From JAKEGK01 sp050116575 (GTDB lineage Bacteria > Pseudomonadota > Gammaproteobacteria > SZUA-152), in contig JASFOJ010000119.1 of NCBI GenBank assembly GCA_050116575.1, positions 1 through 15,117 of the forward strand: a stretch of DNA of 15,117 nt. Reading direction: 5' to 3'. Shown piece by piece: positions 6,328 through 14,614 of the stretch. The notes beneath the pieces are model-generated. The model saw only the letters and a program-made list of their open reading frames with translations. It had not been told where the DNA came from and searched no databases. The position numbers were made by a program, and so were the translations under genes. Position 1 is the first letter of the stretch, and every line of letters starts with the position of its first letter.

Positions 6328-7110
6328 TCAACCAAAGCGTCCGGTAATATATGATTCAGTCAACTTTTCAGCAGGATTAGTAAAGACCTTATCGGTATCG
6401 TCGTACTCAATCAACTTACCTAGATGAAAATAGGCCGTACTATCGGCTATTCTCCCGGCCTGCTGCATATTATGGGTTACAATAACAATGGTATAGGTTT
6501 TCGCCAGTTCCACCATCATACGCTCAATGGTCTCTGTTGACACTGGATCCAATGCTGAGGTGGGTTCGTCCATCAGGATGACCTCCGGCTTTACCGCGAT
6601 AGCACGTGCAATACAAAGCCGCTGTTGCTGACCACCCGACAGGGCGGTACCGGGTGAATCTAGCTTGTCTTTAACTTCTTTCCATAAACCGGCCGCAATC
6701 AAAGACGATTCTACCAGTTCGTCACACTCCCCGCCTTTTTTAACCTGGCGGTGCTTTAGCGGCGCATAAGTAATATTTTCGTAGATTGATTTAGGAAATG
6801 GGTTAGGCTGCTGAAATACCATGCCTATTCGCTTGCGCACCGCGACTTCATCAACATCGGCGTCATAAATGTTTTTGTTGTCAATTTCAATCATCCCTTC
6901 TATGCGAGCATGATCGATCAGGTCATTCATGCGGTTTATACAACGAAGCAGAGTCGACTTACCACAGCCTGAAGCTCCAATCAGGGCAGTAATCTTGTTA
7001 GCTTGGATATCCATATTAACGCCCTGTACGGCGTGTGCATCGCCGTACCAGAGATTCAGATCGGATACCTTAATTTTAATATCAGTTAACTGTTCACCAC
7101 TTGATTTCAT
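6328..7110 (-). CDS. pstB: Phosphate ABC transporter ATP-binding protein PstB
   Basis: The ATPase of the PstSCAB phosphate importer, acting on the inner face of the cytoplasmic membrane with PstC and PstA. The 260-residue product has all ABC motifs: Walker A GASGCGKST (45-53), Q-loop MVFQQPNPFP (98-106), signature LSGGQQQR (157-164), Walker B VILMDEPTSALDP (177-189) and the switch histidine in VTHNMQQA (H213). The QQPNPFPKSIYENI stretch and the ending YITGRFG are characteristic of PstB. The ATG at 7110 is chosen over one ten codons upstream (7140) because AGGAAG lies five bases before it. With this start the gene overlaps the end of pstA by 17 bases, so the two are likely translationally coupled. 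No phoU follows; the next gene is the Clp1/RNase Z fusion. Confidence 0.97.
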   Translation of the reverse strand: MKSSGEQLTDIKIKVSDLNLWYGDAHAVQGVNMDIQANKITALIGASGCGKSTLLRCINRMNDLIDHARIEGMIEIDNKNIYDADVDEVAVRKRIGMVFQQPNPFPKSIYENITYAPLKHRQVKKGGECDELVESSLIAAGLWKEVKDKLDSPGTALSGGQQQRLCIARAIAVKPEVILMDEPTSALDPVSTETIERMMVELAKTYTIVIVTHNMQQAGRIADSTAYFHLGKLIEYDDTDKVFTNPAEKLTESYITGRFG

Positions 7111-8257
7111 ATTTCTTCCTAAGATAAATCGCAGCCGCATTCAATGATGCCAAAATTAATAAAATGACGATAACTCCCGCCGCTGTTTTCTCAACATAAG
7201 CTCGCTCTGGCATTCCGGCCCAGGTAAATATCTGTGCGGGAAGTACGGTTGCCGCCTCGGTGATTGTGCCAGGAGCATCGGGGATAAATGCAATCATGCC
7301 GATAATGATCAACGGTGCTGTTTCACCCATGGCGTGGGCAAGCCCGATGATCGAACCCGTAAGAATCCCGGGCGCCGCCACGGGTAATACATGCCCCTGT
7401 ACAATCTGCACTCGGGTCAGCCCAAGGCTGTAGCCGGCATGTCGAATGGAATCCGGTACGCTGCGCAGCGCAGCACGCGCACTGACTATAATAATCGGCA
7501 AGGTCATCAACGCCAGCGTCATCCCGCCTACCAATGGTGAACTTCGGGGCAGGCCAAACAGATTAATAAAAACCGACAGCCCCAACAATCCGAACAGGAT
7601 CGACGGAATAGCGGCCATATTATTGATATTCACCTCGATAAAGCGGGTAATATGATTGTCGGCAGCAAATTCCTCAAGGTAAACCGCTGTCATCACACCG
7701 AGCGGAAAAGCCAACGCCATAGTCACCACAAGTGTCAACAGGGAGCCTATCAGTGCAGAAAGGATACCTGCGTTTTCTGGAATCTTCGAATCACCATGGG
7801 TAAAAAAGATATTGTTCCACTGCAGCTCGATGCCACCTTTTCCCTTAAGCTGCTCGACAAGTGCAATTTGTTTTTTCTTAAGGCTGTTGTGGTGGCCCTT
7901 TAAATACTGGTCTACCTGATCGTCCGCCAATACCCACTGTTTCATTGTGGTACCAAGTAACCGGGGATTATCCTTGATCTGTTTAGGCACACCCCGCAAC
8001 CAGGCGCGGCTTACCAGCCTGCGGTGGGACTTGTCTACTGCGAACACACCCAGGTGCGAGGCTTTTTGGCTATAATTGACATTAACCTTTACATAGGCCT
8101 GCCACAGTGCCGGATAGGCAGTACGAACCATATCATATAGAAAAAAACAGATAAAAATCATCGTCAACACAACAGACAGGCGCGTATACCATTTGAATAA
8201 CTGGGCATGGCGATGCCTCGCAGCCAAAGAGCGATCGTAAAACGGATTTCCCTTCAT
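7094..8257 (-). CDS. pstA: Phosphate ABC transporter permease PstA, with extended N-terminal domain
   Basis: An inner-membrane permease subunit of the phosphate importer, 387 residues against roughly 280-300 for the usual short PstA. After a charged start there is one membrane segment (about 24-42). A hydrophilic stretch of about 115 residues follows (about 45-160), of the kind annotated as DUF3333 in long PstA proteins and predicted to lie in the periplasm. The permease core begins near residue 163. It contains the coupling-loop (EAA) region LRSVPDSIRHAGYSLGLTRVQ (264-284) followed by LPVAAPGI, then HAMGETAPLI, a typical PstA segment. The start codon overlaps the pstC stop as ATGA, and the 3' end overlaps pstB, so pstC-pstA-pstB form a tightly coupled unit. 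The function of the extra periplasmic domain is unknown to me. Confidence 0.95.
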   Translation of the reverse strand: MKGNPFYDRSLAARHRHAQLFKWYTRLSVVLTMIFICFFLYDMVRTAYPALWQAYVKVNVNYSQKASHLGVFAVDKSHRRLVSRAWLRGVPKQIKDNPRLLGTTMKQWVLADDQVDQYLKGHHNSLKKKQIALVEQLKGKGGIELQWNNIFFTHGDSKIPENAGILSALIGSLLTLVVTMALAFPLGVMTAVYLEEFAADNHITRFIEVNINNMAAIPSILFGLLGLSVFINLFGLPRSSPLVGGMTLALMTLPIIIVSARAALRSVPDSIRHAGYSLGLTRVQIVQGHVLPVAAPGILTGSIIGLAHAMGETAPLIIIGMIAFIPDAPGTITEAATVLPAQIFTWAGMPERAYVEKTAAGVIVILLILASLNAAAIYLRKKYEIKW

Positions 8258-9156
8258 AGAACATTTACCTTGTACTTGGCTTTAAATCTACGAATCTGCG
8301 TTAGCGACAACATATTCAATGCAAGGGTTACGGTAAACAGCACCAATCCTAACGCAAAAGCAGAGAGTGTTTCCGGGGAATCAAAGGCATGATCACCCAC
8401 CAGGGAATCGACGATGCGTACCGTGACAGTGGTCATATCATCCAGAGGATTCCAGGTAAGGTTTGGGCGTAGTCCGGCCGCCATCACCACAATCATGGTT
8501 TCGCCGATCGCCCGTGAAAATCCGAGCAATGCTGCGGAAATAATACCAGGCATCGCCGAGGGCACCACGACATGCATAATAGTCTCACTATACGTCAATC
8601 CCAAGGCCAGTGAGGCATTACGTTGTGCACTGGGCACTCCACGCAACACATCATCGCTCAGCGAAGAAATAAAGGGAATTATCATAATTCCCATCACCAC
8701 GCCGCAGGCCAGCGCACTATTATAAGCAGCATCGAAACCGAATCTTTCAACCAGCCGGACTATGGCCGGAGCGACCGTCAATGCGGCAAAAAAGCCGTAG
8801 ACAACAGTTGGAATGCCCGCGAGGATCTCCAGCGCAGGTTTTATAATGTTACGGGCCCGCTTATCCGCATATTCACTCATATAGATTGCGCAGCCTACGC
8901 CCACAGGAATCGCGACTAACAGCGCAATCACAGTAATCATTAGCGTGCCAGCAAATATGGGCAAAGCACCAAAACGGCTATTTTCCCTGCCGATCGTCCA
9001 TTCCGTCCCGGTCACAAAGTACCAGAAGCTCTTGAGCTGAAAAAACTCAATTGCCTGAAAAACAATCGAAAACAAAATACCAATTGTCGTCAATATGGAA
9101 ATAGTTGAAGCTACAACCAGCAACCACTTTATCAATTTGTCATTTCTGTGAAGCAT
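8254..9156 (-). CDS. pstC: Phosphate ABC transporter permease PstC
   Basis: An inner-membrane permease subunit that pairs with PstA. The 300-residue product has about six hydrophobic segments. It also has the family's periplasmic-facing segment (FGALPIFAGTLMIT, about 62-75), the coupling-loop region VLRGVPSAQRNASLALGLT (170-188) with VVPSAMPGI, and RAIGETMIVVMAAG (215-228), which is typical of PstC. Length and motifs are normal. The ATG at 9156 is the first possible start: an in-frame stop (TAA) lies shortly upstream. There is no obvious Shine-Dalgarno sequence. The upstream region contains a weak Pho-box-like sequence (9181-9198). Unlike classical pst operons, the preceding gene is not pstS but a large lipoprotein gene, separated from pstC by a strong terminator, so pstCAB probably have their own promoter. 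Confidence 0.96.
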   Translation of the reverse strand: MLHRNDKLIKWLLVVASTISILTTIGILFSIVFQAIEFFQLKSFWYFVTGTEWTIGRENSRFGALPIFAGTLMITVIALLVAIPVGVGCAIYMSEYADKRARNIIKPALEILAGIPTVVYGFFAALTVAPAIVRLVERFGFDAAYNSALACGVVMGIMIIPFISSLSDDVLRGVPSAQRNASLALGLTYSETIMHVVVPSAMPGIISAALLGFSRAIGETMIVVMAAGLRPNLTWNPLDDMTTVTVRIVDSLVGDHAFDSPETLSAFALGLVLFTVTLALNMLSLTQIRRFKAKYKVNVL

Positions 9157-9180
9157 TGAATAGAGCGCAAAATAGTTTTT

Positions 9181-9198
9181 GTTATAGCCATGTTACAG
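9181..9198 (-). promoter_or_regulatory. Weak Pho-box-like sequence before pstC
   Basis: On the minus strand CTGTAAC-ATGG-CTATAAC resembles the PhoB-box layout of two seven-base half-sites 11 bases apart (CTGTCAT-N4-CTGTCAC). The first half agrees at five or six positions, the second at five. It ends only 24 bases before the pstC start codon and no good -10 sits at the usual spacing, so it may be chance. It matters because a terminator separates pstC from the lipoprotein gene upstream. Confidence 0.25.
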
Positions 9199-9337
9199 GT
9201 TTATTACTATGAATACGGGGCAATGAGCACATAAACTGTTCTCATAGATTTAACGACCATAGGTTGTTTTTTTTACTATTCGCCAAATTTATTCGTACAA
9301 CGAAAAAACACGAGGCACTACAGCCGTGTGAGCCTTA

Positions 9338-9370
9338 CAAAAAAGGCCCATCGCAGATGCGACGGGCCTC
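9338..9370 (-). terminator. Strong intrinsic terminator of the lipoprotein gene
   Basis: On the minus strand a stem of about 11-12 base pairs with a very small loop (outer arm AGGCCC paired with GGGCCT, inner TCGCA with TGCGA, one G-T pair between) is followed at once by six T residues. It lies 34 bases after the lipoprotein stop codon. It should end the lipoprotein transcript and largely insulate pstCAB from it. Confidence 0.92.
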
Positions 9371-9403
9371 ACAGCAATTATTACTGGTTGGTACTAACCG
9401 ATA

Positions 9404-12079
9404 TTAATCATTAGTACCGGCATTGCCTTTCCAGATGTTGGCAATATCCGCACCGGTAATACCCGCCTGGTCAGCGTAGAACAGGTGATCCACATCCGGT
9501 GTAGTAACGTCCGGAATCGCTTCCCAGTAATTCTGAATATGGTCAGTACAATTTGGCGCGCCATCCGTACCCGCATCCAGCGGATCACATCCTCCACTAG
9601 CGGAATCTTTTGAAGTTGTCGTGGCATAGATGTCCGACGCATTCACTTCGTTGATGAGTTCCAGGCCGCCGGTCAAAATCTGGACGCCGTACGGAGCACC
9701 GCTAAGGTCATCAACTGTATCAGTGGTCCGGTGAGTAATGATCGCCTGGTTTGCCGTTGGCGTCTGGTTCGGATCCTGGGTCGTCTTGGAAATAACAGAC
9801 ACATTGTCAAATATACCGCCGGCGTCGTTCTTCAGGTAGATTGCACCACCGACCGCTTCGATAGTCACATCCTTGTAAGTCGCCATAGTTGGCTGCGAGT
9901 TATTCGCGAGTGTCGTCTGACCAATGACATTGGTGGATGTATCCGAGGTGTAAGAGTCACTATCATTACCAGTTTCGATACCAGAAGAATCATAGTTAGT
10001 CTTGTCAACTGTATACTGTTTCGCGTAGGCGTTCGTAAAAGTACCAGTGTATCCGAGGTCCGTATCCAATGAGTCGTCGCCGGCATTGAAGACATAGAGT
10101 CCAGTAATATCCACGGAACCGCCCCAGAGTTCAATACCATCATCAGCACTTCCCAGGATCGCGACATTTTCTACCGTAGTACCGGAACCAACCGCCAGCA
10201 TAGAGAGACCATTCAGCTCTTTGTCGACTTCGACTTCGAAACCGGTGTTTTTGATGACCACGTATCTCAATACCCCTGAGCTGTCAGAAGAATTGCTACC
10301 ACCACCTTCCTGGGTACCCGCTTCATAAATTTTAGTTCCACCAACAATGGGTGCATCACCGATGATGGTCAACCCGCCCCACTGGCCCTGGAAGACGTCG
10401 GAGCCATTGTCACCTGCGACATCAGCCGCAGAAGTGAAAGTAATCGGCTTATCAATCGTACCGTCAGCCATGATCTGTGCACCCTTGTTGATCGCAAGGT
10501 AGGAAGAAGGAGTCAGGCCGTAAACGGTCACACCCGGCTCGATCGTTAGCACGGCAGGTGGCAGGACATTGATCTCACCCATAAGAGCATAATTTGTACC
10601 TTCCGACCAGGTGGTGTCCGCAGTAATATCCCCGCTGACCACTTCAGTAGGTACAGCATTGAGTATTTTTAGCACCCAACCAAATACGCTCTGATCCGCA
10701 CCAGTGACTGCAAGTGCATCGGTAGAGTTAACGGCGGCACCAGCATCGACAGCAGTAGAGCCATCATTCAGGGTCGTTGCGGAAACAAACAATGGGCCGG
10801 TATAGGCCGCACCCGTGATATCGGCCACTGCCAACCAGTAGCTTTCCGTATGGGCAGGGTCCGTCGTATTGCCGCCATTGGCGTCATCCTTAGCAGTAGT
10901 AGTGGCGAAAATGTCTTCCGGATTAACCGCGTTGTTCAGAACAAGTCCTTTGTTCCCGGTGATCTGGATACCGTATGGCACGCCGCTAAGGTCATCCACG
11001 GTATCTGTGGTGCGATGAGTAACCATAGCCTGAACCGGAGTATCTTCCTGGCCATTAACCGTTGAGGCCTTGGTCGTAACAATCACGTTGTCAAATATAC
11101 CTCCGGCGTCGTTCTTTAGATAAATCGCACCACCGACTGCGTCTATAGTCACATTCTTGTATGTTGCCATGGTTGGCTGTGTATTGTCCGCTAGAACTGA
11201 TTCACCAATTATATTGGTTGTCGTATCCGAAGTGTATGAATCACTGTCGTTACCAGTTTCGATGCCTGAGGAATCGTAATTGGTCTTGTCAACAACCTTC
11301 TGTACAACGACTGCATTGTCAATTGTACCGGTATAACCCAGATCGGTATCCAGCGAGTCGTCGCCAGCGTTATATACATAGACGTTGGTAAGGTTAACGG
11401 TACCACCCCAAAGCTCAATACCATCGTCGGCACTACCCATTATTGCAATGTCGGATATAGTTGTGCCTGAACCGACAGCCAACAGGGAAAGACCATTCAG
11501 TTCTTTGTCGACTTCGACTTCAAAGCCGGTGTGCTTGATAATGACATACTTCAGTGTACCCGAATTGTCGCTAGGATCAGTACCACCACCTACCTGTGTA
11601 CCTGCTTCATAGACCTTTGTTCCACCAACGATAGGTGCTTTACCAATAAGAACCAAACCGCCCCACTCACCTTGTGCGTCCTTAGTGGACGTACCGTTAT
11701 AGTCATCAGCAGAAGTAAAGATTATTGGATCGGCCTCAGTGCCTTGTGCGTCGATCGCGGCGCCTGCGTTGATTGCCAAATATGTACTTGGCGTAGAACC
11801 GTATAGGACAGTGCCAGCAGGGATAGTCAGCGTCGTCCCATCAAGAAAATTAACTTCGCCTGTGATTTTGTACGCCACGCCAGCGCTCAAGGTAACGCTT
11901 TCGTTAAAATCACCTTTAAGTTCATGGTTGGCGTCCACGTATGCGGCTGTCCCGGCGGCAGCATCATTACTACCTCCCGATGAACCGCCAGAACTACAAC
12001 CTCCTAATCCAGTTATTGCCCCGCTCGCCAAAATCAGGCTAACGACTGCGCTACTTACTTTCAAGCCAGGAAATGTCAC
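9404..12079 (-). CDS. Large surface lipoprotein with two tandem beta-helix-like repeats
   Basis: An 891-residue lipoprotein. The signal peptide ends in the lipobox LGGC with Cys28, followed by a Gly/Ser-rich linker, so it should be anchored in the outer membrane (Ser at +2 after Cys). The body is two copies of a roughly 420-residue unit (about 48-470 and 478-890, offset about 429). Both copies have TIPAG/TIEPG, STYLAIN/SSYLAIN, FTSA, WGGL..IG.API, TGFEVEVDKELNGLS, GSADDGIELWGG, NAGDDSLDTDLGYTGT and YDSSGIETGNDSDSYTSD. The short Gly/Val/Ile-rich strands and acidic turns suggest parallel beta-helices that may bind calcium. Two cysteines (C831, C844) occur only in the second copy. Translation starts at GTG (12079), decided by GGGAGG five bases before it. 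A Pho-box-like promoter and a terminator flank it inside a pst cluster. I infer a role in phosphate acquisition; the exact function is unknown. Confidence 0.9.
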   Translation of the reverse strand: MTFPGLKVSSAVVSLILASGAITGLGGCSSGGSSGGSNDAAAGTAAYVDANHELKGDFNESVTLSAGVAYKITGEVNFLDGTTLTIPAGTVLYGSTPSTYLAINAGAAIDAQGTEADPIIFTSADDYNGTSTKDAQGEWGGLVLIGKAPIVGGTKVYEAGTQVGGGTDPSDNSGTLKYVIIKHTGFEVEVDKELNGLSLLAVGSGTTISDIAIMGSADDGIELWGGTVNLTNVYVYNAGDDSLDTDLGYTGTIDNAVVVQKVVDKTNYDSSGIETGNDSDSYTSDTTTNIIGESVLADNTQPTMATYKNVTIDAVGGAIYLKNDAGGIFDNVIVTTKASTVNGQEDTPVQAMVTHRTTDTVDDLSGVPYGIQITGNKGLVLNNAVNPEDIFATTTAKDDANGGNTTDPAHTESYWLAVADITGAAYTGPLFVSATTLNDGSTAVDAGAAVNSTDALAVTGADQSVFGWVLKILNAVPTEVVSGDITADTTWSEGTNYALMGEINVLPPAVLTIEPGVTVYGLTPSSYLAINKGAQIMADGTIDKPITFTSAADVAGDNGSDVFQGQWGGLTIIGDAPIVGGTKIYEAGTQEGGGSNSSDSSGVLRYVVIKNTGFEVEVDKELNGLSMLAVGSGTTVENVAILGSADDGIELWGGSVDITGLYVFNAGDDSLDTDLGYTGTFTNAYAKQYTVDKTNYDSSGIETGNDSDSYTSDTSTNVIGQTTLANNSQPTMATYKDVTIEAVGGAIYLKNDAGGIFDNVSVISKTTQDPNQTPTANQAIITHRTTDTVDDLSGAPYGVQILTGGLELINEVNASDIYATTTSKDSASGGCDPLDAGTDGAPNCTDHIQNYWEAIPDVTTPDVDHLFYADQAGITGADIANIWKGNAGTND
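9440..11940 (-). repeat. Intragenic tandem duplication within the lipoprotein gene
   Basis: Two units of about 1.28 kb (roughly 10,650-11,940 and 9,440-10,640) encode the two repeats of the lipoprotein. Protein identity is high over long blocks, and some DNA stretches are nearly identical, for example around 10,211-10,245 and 11,491-11,525, while others have diverged at third codon positions. This points to an old duplication rather than a recent one, with parts kept similar by selection or gene conversion. Unit boundaries are approximate. Confidence 0.85.
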
Positions 12080-12084
12080 ATCAT

Positions 12085-12090
12085 CCTCCC
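12085..12090 (-). promoter_or_regulatory. Shine-Dalgarno sequence deciding the lipoprotein GTG start
   Basis: GGGAGG on the minus strand lies five bases before GTG at 12079-12077. Two ATG triplets directly after it are in other frames or lead to an immediate stop, so GTG is the used start; it also gives a complete lipoprotein signal peptide. Confidence 0.8.
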
Positions 12091-12122
12091 TTCGTTAGAT
12101 TTACACATATAATTGTTATCGA

Positions 12123-12156
12123 AGTGTAACCGTAGCGTGTGACGAATATATTACAG
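12123..12156 (-). promoter_or_regulatory. Pho-box promoter of the lipoprotein gene
   Basis: On the minus strand CTGTAAT-ATAT-TCGTCAC (12156-12139) fits the PhoB-box layout CTGTCAT-N4-CTGTCAC: six of seven matches in the first half and five of seven in the second. Ten bases later is TACACT (12128-12123), a fair -10 at the spacing usual when a Pho box replaces the -35. The -10 lies 43 bases before the GTG start. This suggests PhoB-dependent induction on phosphate starvation. Confidence 0.6.
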
Positions 12157-12469
12157 TCGTTAATATTTTATGTTTCAGCTTTCGTCGTATTTAATATGGA
12201 AATTGGAATTTGTATCATTCAACCGCCCACAATATAAATCAATCGGTTTCAAAGACACGCAGAGACCCTATCGACAAATGTACGAGCACTAACAAATGCG
12301 CTTAGGCACAGAAAAATCCGGGCACAAGACAGCCTTTTTTCAAGCAGCCGTAATCGGCGATGGCCGGGTCGCCCAACCGGAAATGAAAACAATAGCCTGC
12401 TACGTTCTTTAACTATACAGGTCTTGTTAAATCGTCATTCCTTAGGCAATAAGGTATTAGCGGGATAAA

Positions 12470-13528
12470 CTACCGCGAAATAAGACTCGCAACTTTTTGC
12501 TGTTTCAGCTCCTTCTCCAGCTCTTCCAAAGATAGGTCATTCAAATCTTGGGCTTTCACCTGATAATGCTTGAGCTGTTTTTCGGACAAAGGAATAAGAC
12601 CAATCTCTGTAAGCAGACCATCACCACCGACAAGTTCTTCGTTCATGAACATTTCGATATACTCCCGCATTGCCGGCACCTTAGTCGCATGACTGTTTTT
12701 AACGTAGAAATAGAGGCTCCGAGATATAGGGTAGGTTTTGGTAGAAATATTGTCTCGAGTTGGTTCAACACCATTGATACTTACACCACTAATAACATCC
12801 TCGTTAGACATTAGGTAGCTGTAACCAAATACACCGAATGCGTCGCGGTCTTTTGTTAATTTTTGCACAATCAAGTTGTCATTTTCTCCACTTGCAATAT
12901 AGGCGTCATCGCTACGGATGATACGATAGCCTTTTAGCCCGGCATCACGGTATACCTTCATATCCTGGGTTTGGAACTCCAATATAATCTCTTCCAGTGC
13001 GTCCCTTGTACCGGAGCTCAATGGCGGCCCATAGATGGTGATCTTCCTGTGAGGCAATGCCTTGTCAATTTCATCCCAATAGTGGTAGGGATTGTCGATC
13101 AGTCCATTACCATCTTTGTTAGGAACAAGCTTGGCAACAGCCAGCAGCAACTGCATCTTGGAAAGATTAAGCTTCTCATTTTTATTCGATTGGGCCAGCA
13201 CGATTCCGTCGTAGCCGAACATTATCTCGGTGATATCACTTACACCGTTTCGCTGGCATAAATAGTATTCTTTTACCTTCATGCGCCGACTGGCATTCGC
13301 GATATCCGGAGAGCCCATGCTATTGTCGGAACAAAATATCTTCATACCCCCACCTGTACCGGTCGACTCCACTACCGGGGTTGGATAACGTGATACCGCA
13401 CCAAATTCTTCAGCAACGTAGCTGGCAAATGGATATACGGTGGAACTGCCCACGATACGGAGTTGGTCGCGGGCCGGAGCTACAGTTGGCAGCAGCGCAG
13501 CAACAATTAACACAAGCAGATTTTTCAT
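12470..13528 (-). CDS. pstS: Phosphate-binding periplasmic protein PstS
   Basis: The periplasmic phosphate-binding subunit that delivers phosphate to PstCA. The 352-residue product begins with a signal peptide of about 19 residues (cleavage probably near APA-RD). Binding-site segments of the PstS family are visible: GSSTVYPF (27-34), ESTGTGGGMK (54-63), D75 in SPDIANASR, FGYDGIVLA (104-112) and SSGTRDA (171-177). It belongs to the branch with FC/CQ cysteines (C66, C91), which could form a disulfide. The last 25 residues are a charged, possibly helical tail (LEELEKELKQQK). The start codon overlaps the stop of the PhoX-like gene as ATGA, so it is translated from the same transcript as that gene and the TonB receptor. 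It is separated from pstCAB by the lipoprotein gene. Confidence 0.95.
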   Translation of the reverse strand: MKNLLVLIVAALLPTVAPARDQLRIVGSSTVYPFASYVAEEFGAVSRYPTPVVESTGTGGGMKIFCSDNSMGSPDIANASRRMKVKEYYLCQRNGVSDITEIMFGYDGIVLAQSNKNEKLNLSKMQLLLAVAKLVPNKDGNGLIDNPYHYWDEIDKALPHRKITIYGPPLSSGTRDALEEIILEFQTQDMKVYRDAGLKGYRIIRSDDAYIASGENDNLIVQKLTKDRDAFGVFGYSYLMSNEDVISGVSINGVEPTRDNISTKTYPISRSLYFYVKNSHATKVPAMREYIEMFMNEELVGGDGLLTEIGLIPLSEKQLKHYQVKAQDLNDLSLEELEKELKQQKVASLISR

Positions 13529-14613
13529 AATGACTCCCGTATAACAAAGTTGGAATTGATATCGCCGTCAGCACCTAACGCGAGCTTGGCAACTATTTTT
13601 GAACTTGCAGAAAAAACAATCGTATTGCTTTTCTCGTCGTACCGCATCCGATCGGCTCCGGATACGACAGGTGTTACACCCCGTATCGCTGAAACGCGGA
13701 TTGGTTCGAATATACCGGCATATTTACGGGCACGCTTCCTCTCTTTTAAACACTCTTCCCCGAATACTGTTTGCAAGTGAGAAAAACCTGCATCACAACC
13801 ATGCTTCTTTGGTTTTTTGGCATCAAACATATTGCTGAATGTTGCTCGTTTGAGCCGGAATTTCATTTTTAATGCTGAACTCTTACCCAATTTCAGATAT
13901 TGATATTTTTTTCCAATTCTTTGAACCACGTACAAACTACCCTTCACCAAACTACTGTCCGCGTCTGCCACGAATAAATACAGGTTGCGAGAGTAGCTTC
14001 CATCATACAAATAGATAGAACGCTTATCTGGCATAATCAGTACCTGGGAGGCGAAAAGGCGCCCGAGAGCGTAATTTTTAATAAGTTTTGCGTCGCCCGC
14101 CTCGTTCAGAAGAACCGCCTCCATGTTCCAACCATAATTATAGGGCTCCACCATCTTAGTATTGCGGGCAAAATACGGACTATATGCTTCAACAAACTCC
14201 TTTGGATTAGCGGCGTCAATTAACCGGTTTTCATTTAACAACAGGGTGCCCCAGGGCGTTACGACACCGCTATCTGGCTTTGTGACGCCGCCGGCCGAAC
14301 TCATATCGATAGCTACCGTATCTATATATTTCAGGTTGTCGGCATCCATCCTTGTCAGGTAAATAGAACCTATGTCATGCTTGAACACTGAGAAAACAAA
14401 GTGCGAATTACCTTTGACCACAGGTATATCAGCAATTGTCTTGCGATATACAAGAGGCTGATCGCCTATCATTAACGGTTTTCCACTCGCATTCCTGGCA
14501 AGTCCGAAAATATGCCGACCAACAACAGTTCCGGACTTTAATTCCTGCGCGTTGGCTCCCAACCCGCCTGACAACAACATCAAAAGTAAAATAGTTCGAA
14601 TGACCAGTTTCAT
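13525..14613 (-). CDS. Secreted PhoX/DUF839-related protein
   Basis: A 362-residue exported protein with a clean signal peptide (MKLVIRTILL..., cleavage probably after ANA at residue 22). It looks like a beta-propeller related to PhoX alkaline phosphatases (DUF839). The clearest marker is TPWGTLLLNEN at 119-129, matching the family's TPWGT...E segment; RLFASQVLIMPDKRSIYLYDG and a later NLYLFVAD stretch also fit. It is much shorter than typical PhoX (about 600 residues or more). Just before TPWGT, where PhoX has a conserved Cys in a CxGG segment, this protein has SSAGG (105-109) plus an insertion, so a catalytic ligand may be missing. It starts one base after the TonB-receptor stop and overlaps pstS, which supports a periplasmic role in phosphate acquisition. 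Whether it is a phosphatase or only a phosphate-ester-binding relative is open. Confidence 0.7.
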   Translation of the reverse strand: MKLVIRTILLLMLLSGGLGANAQELKSGTVVGRHIFGLARNASGKPLMIGDQPLVYRKTIADIPVVKGNSHFVFSVFKHDIGSIYLTRMDADNLKYIDTVAIDMSSAGGVTKPDSGVVTPWGTLLLNENRLIDAANPKEFVEAYSPYFARNTKMVEPYNYGWNMEAVLLNEAGDAKLIKNYALGRLFASQVLIMPDKRSIYLYDGSYSRNLYLFVADADSSLVKGSLYVVQRIGKKYQYLKLGKSSALKMKFRLKRATFSNMFDAKKPKKHGCDAGFSHLQTVFGEECLKERKRARKYAGIFEPIRVSAIRGVTPVVSGADRMRYDEKSNTIVFSASSKIVAKLALGADGDINSNFVIRESL

Positions 14614-14614
14614 C

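Larger units (their letters stand above)
12080..12469. other. Intergenic region between pstS and the lipoprotein gene
   Basis: A 390-base gap on the minus strand, unlike the tight spacing of the three genes before it. The lipoprotein-proximal third holds a Pho-box-like promoter and a strong Shine-Dalgarno sequence (12085-12090), listed separately. After the pstS stop I see only a weak inverted repeat (GGCGA/TCGCC, about 12,357-12,374) without a T-run, so no convincing terminator; readthrough from pstS into the lipoprotein gene is possible. I see no coding sequence. Confidence 0.6.

Noticed and set aside
12300..12375. Possible terminator or riboswitch after pstS
   Set aside because: The inverted repeat is only five base pairs, T-runs are not adjacent to it, and no known riboswitch core could be recognised.
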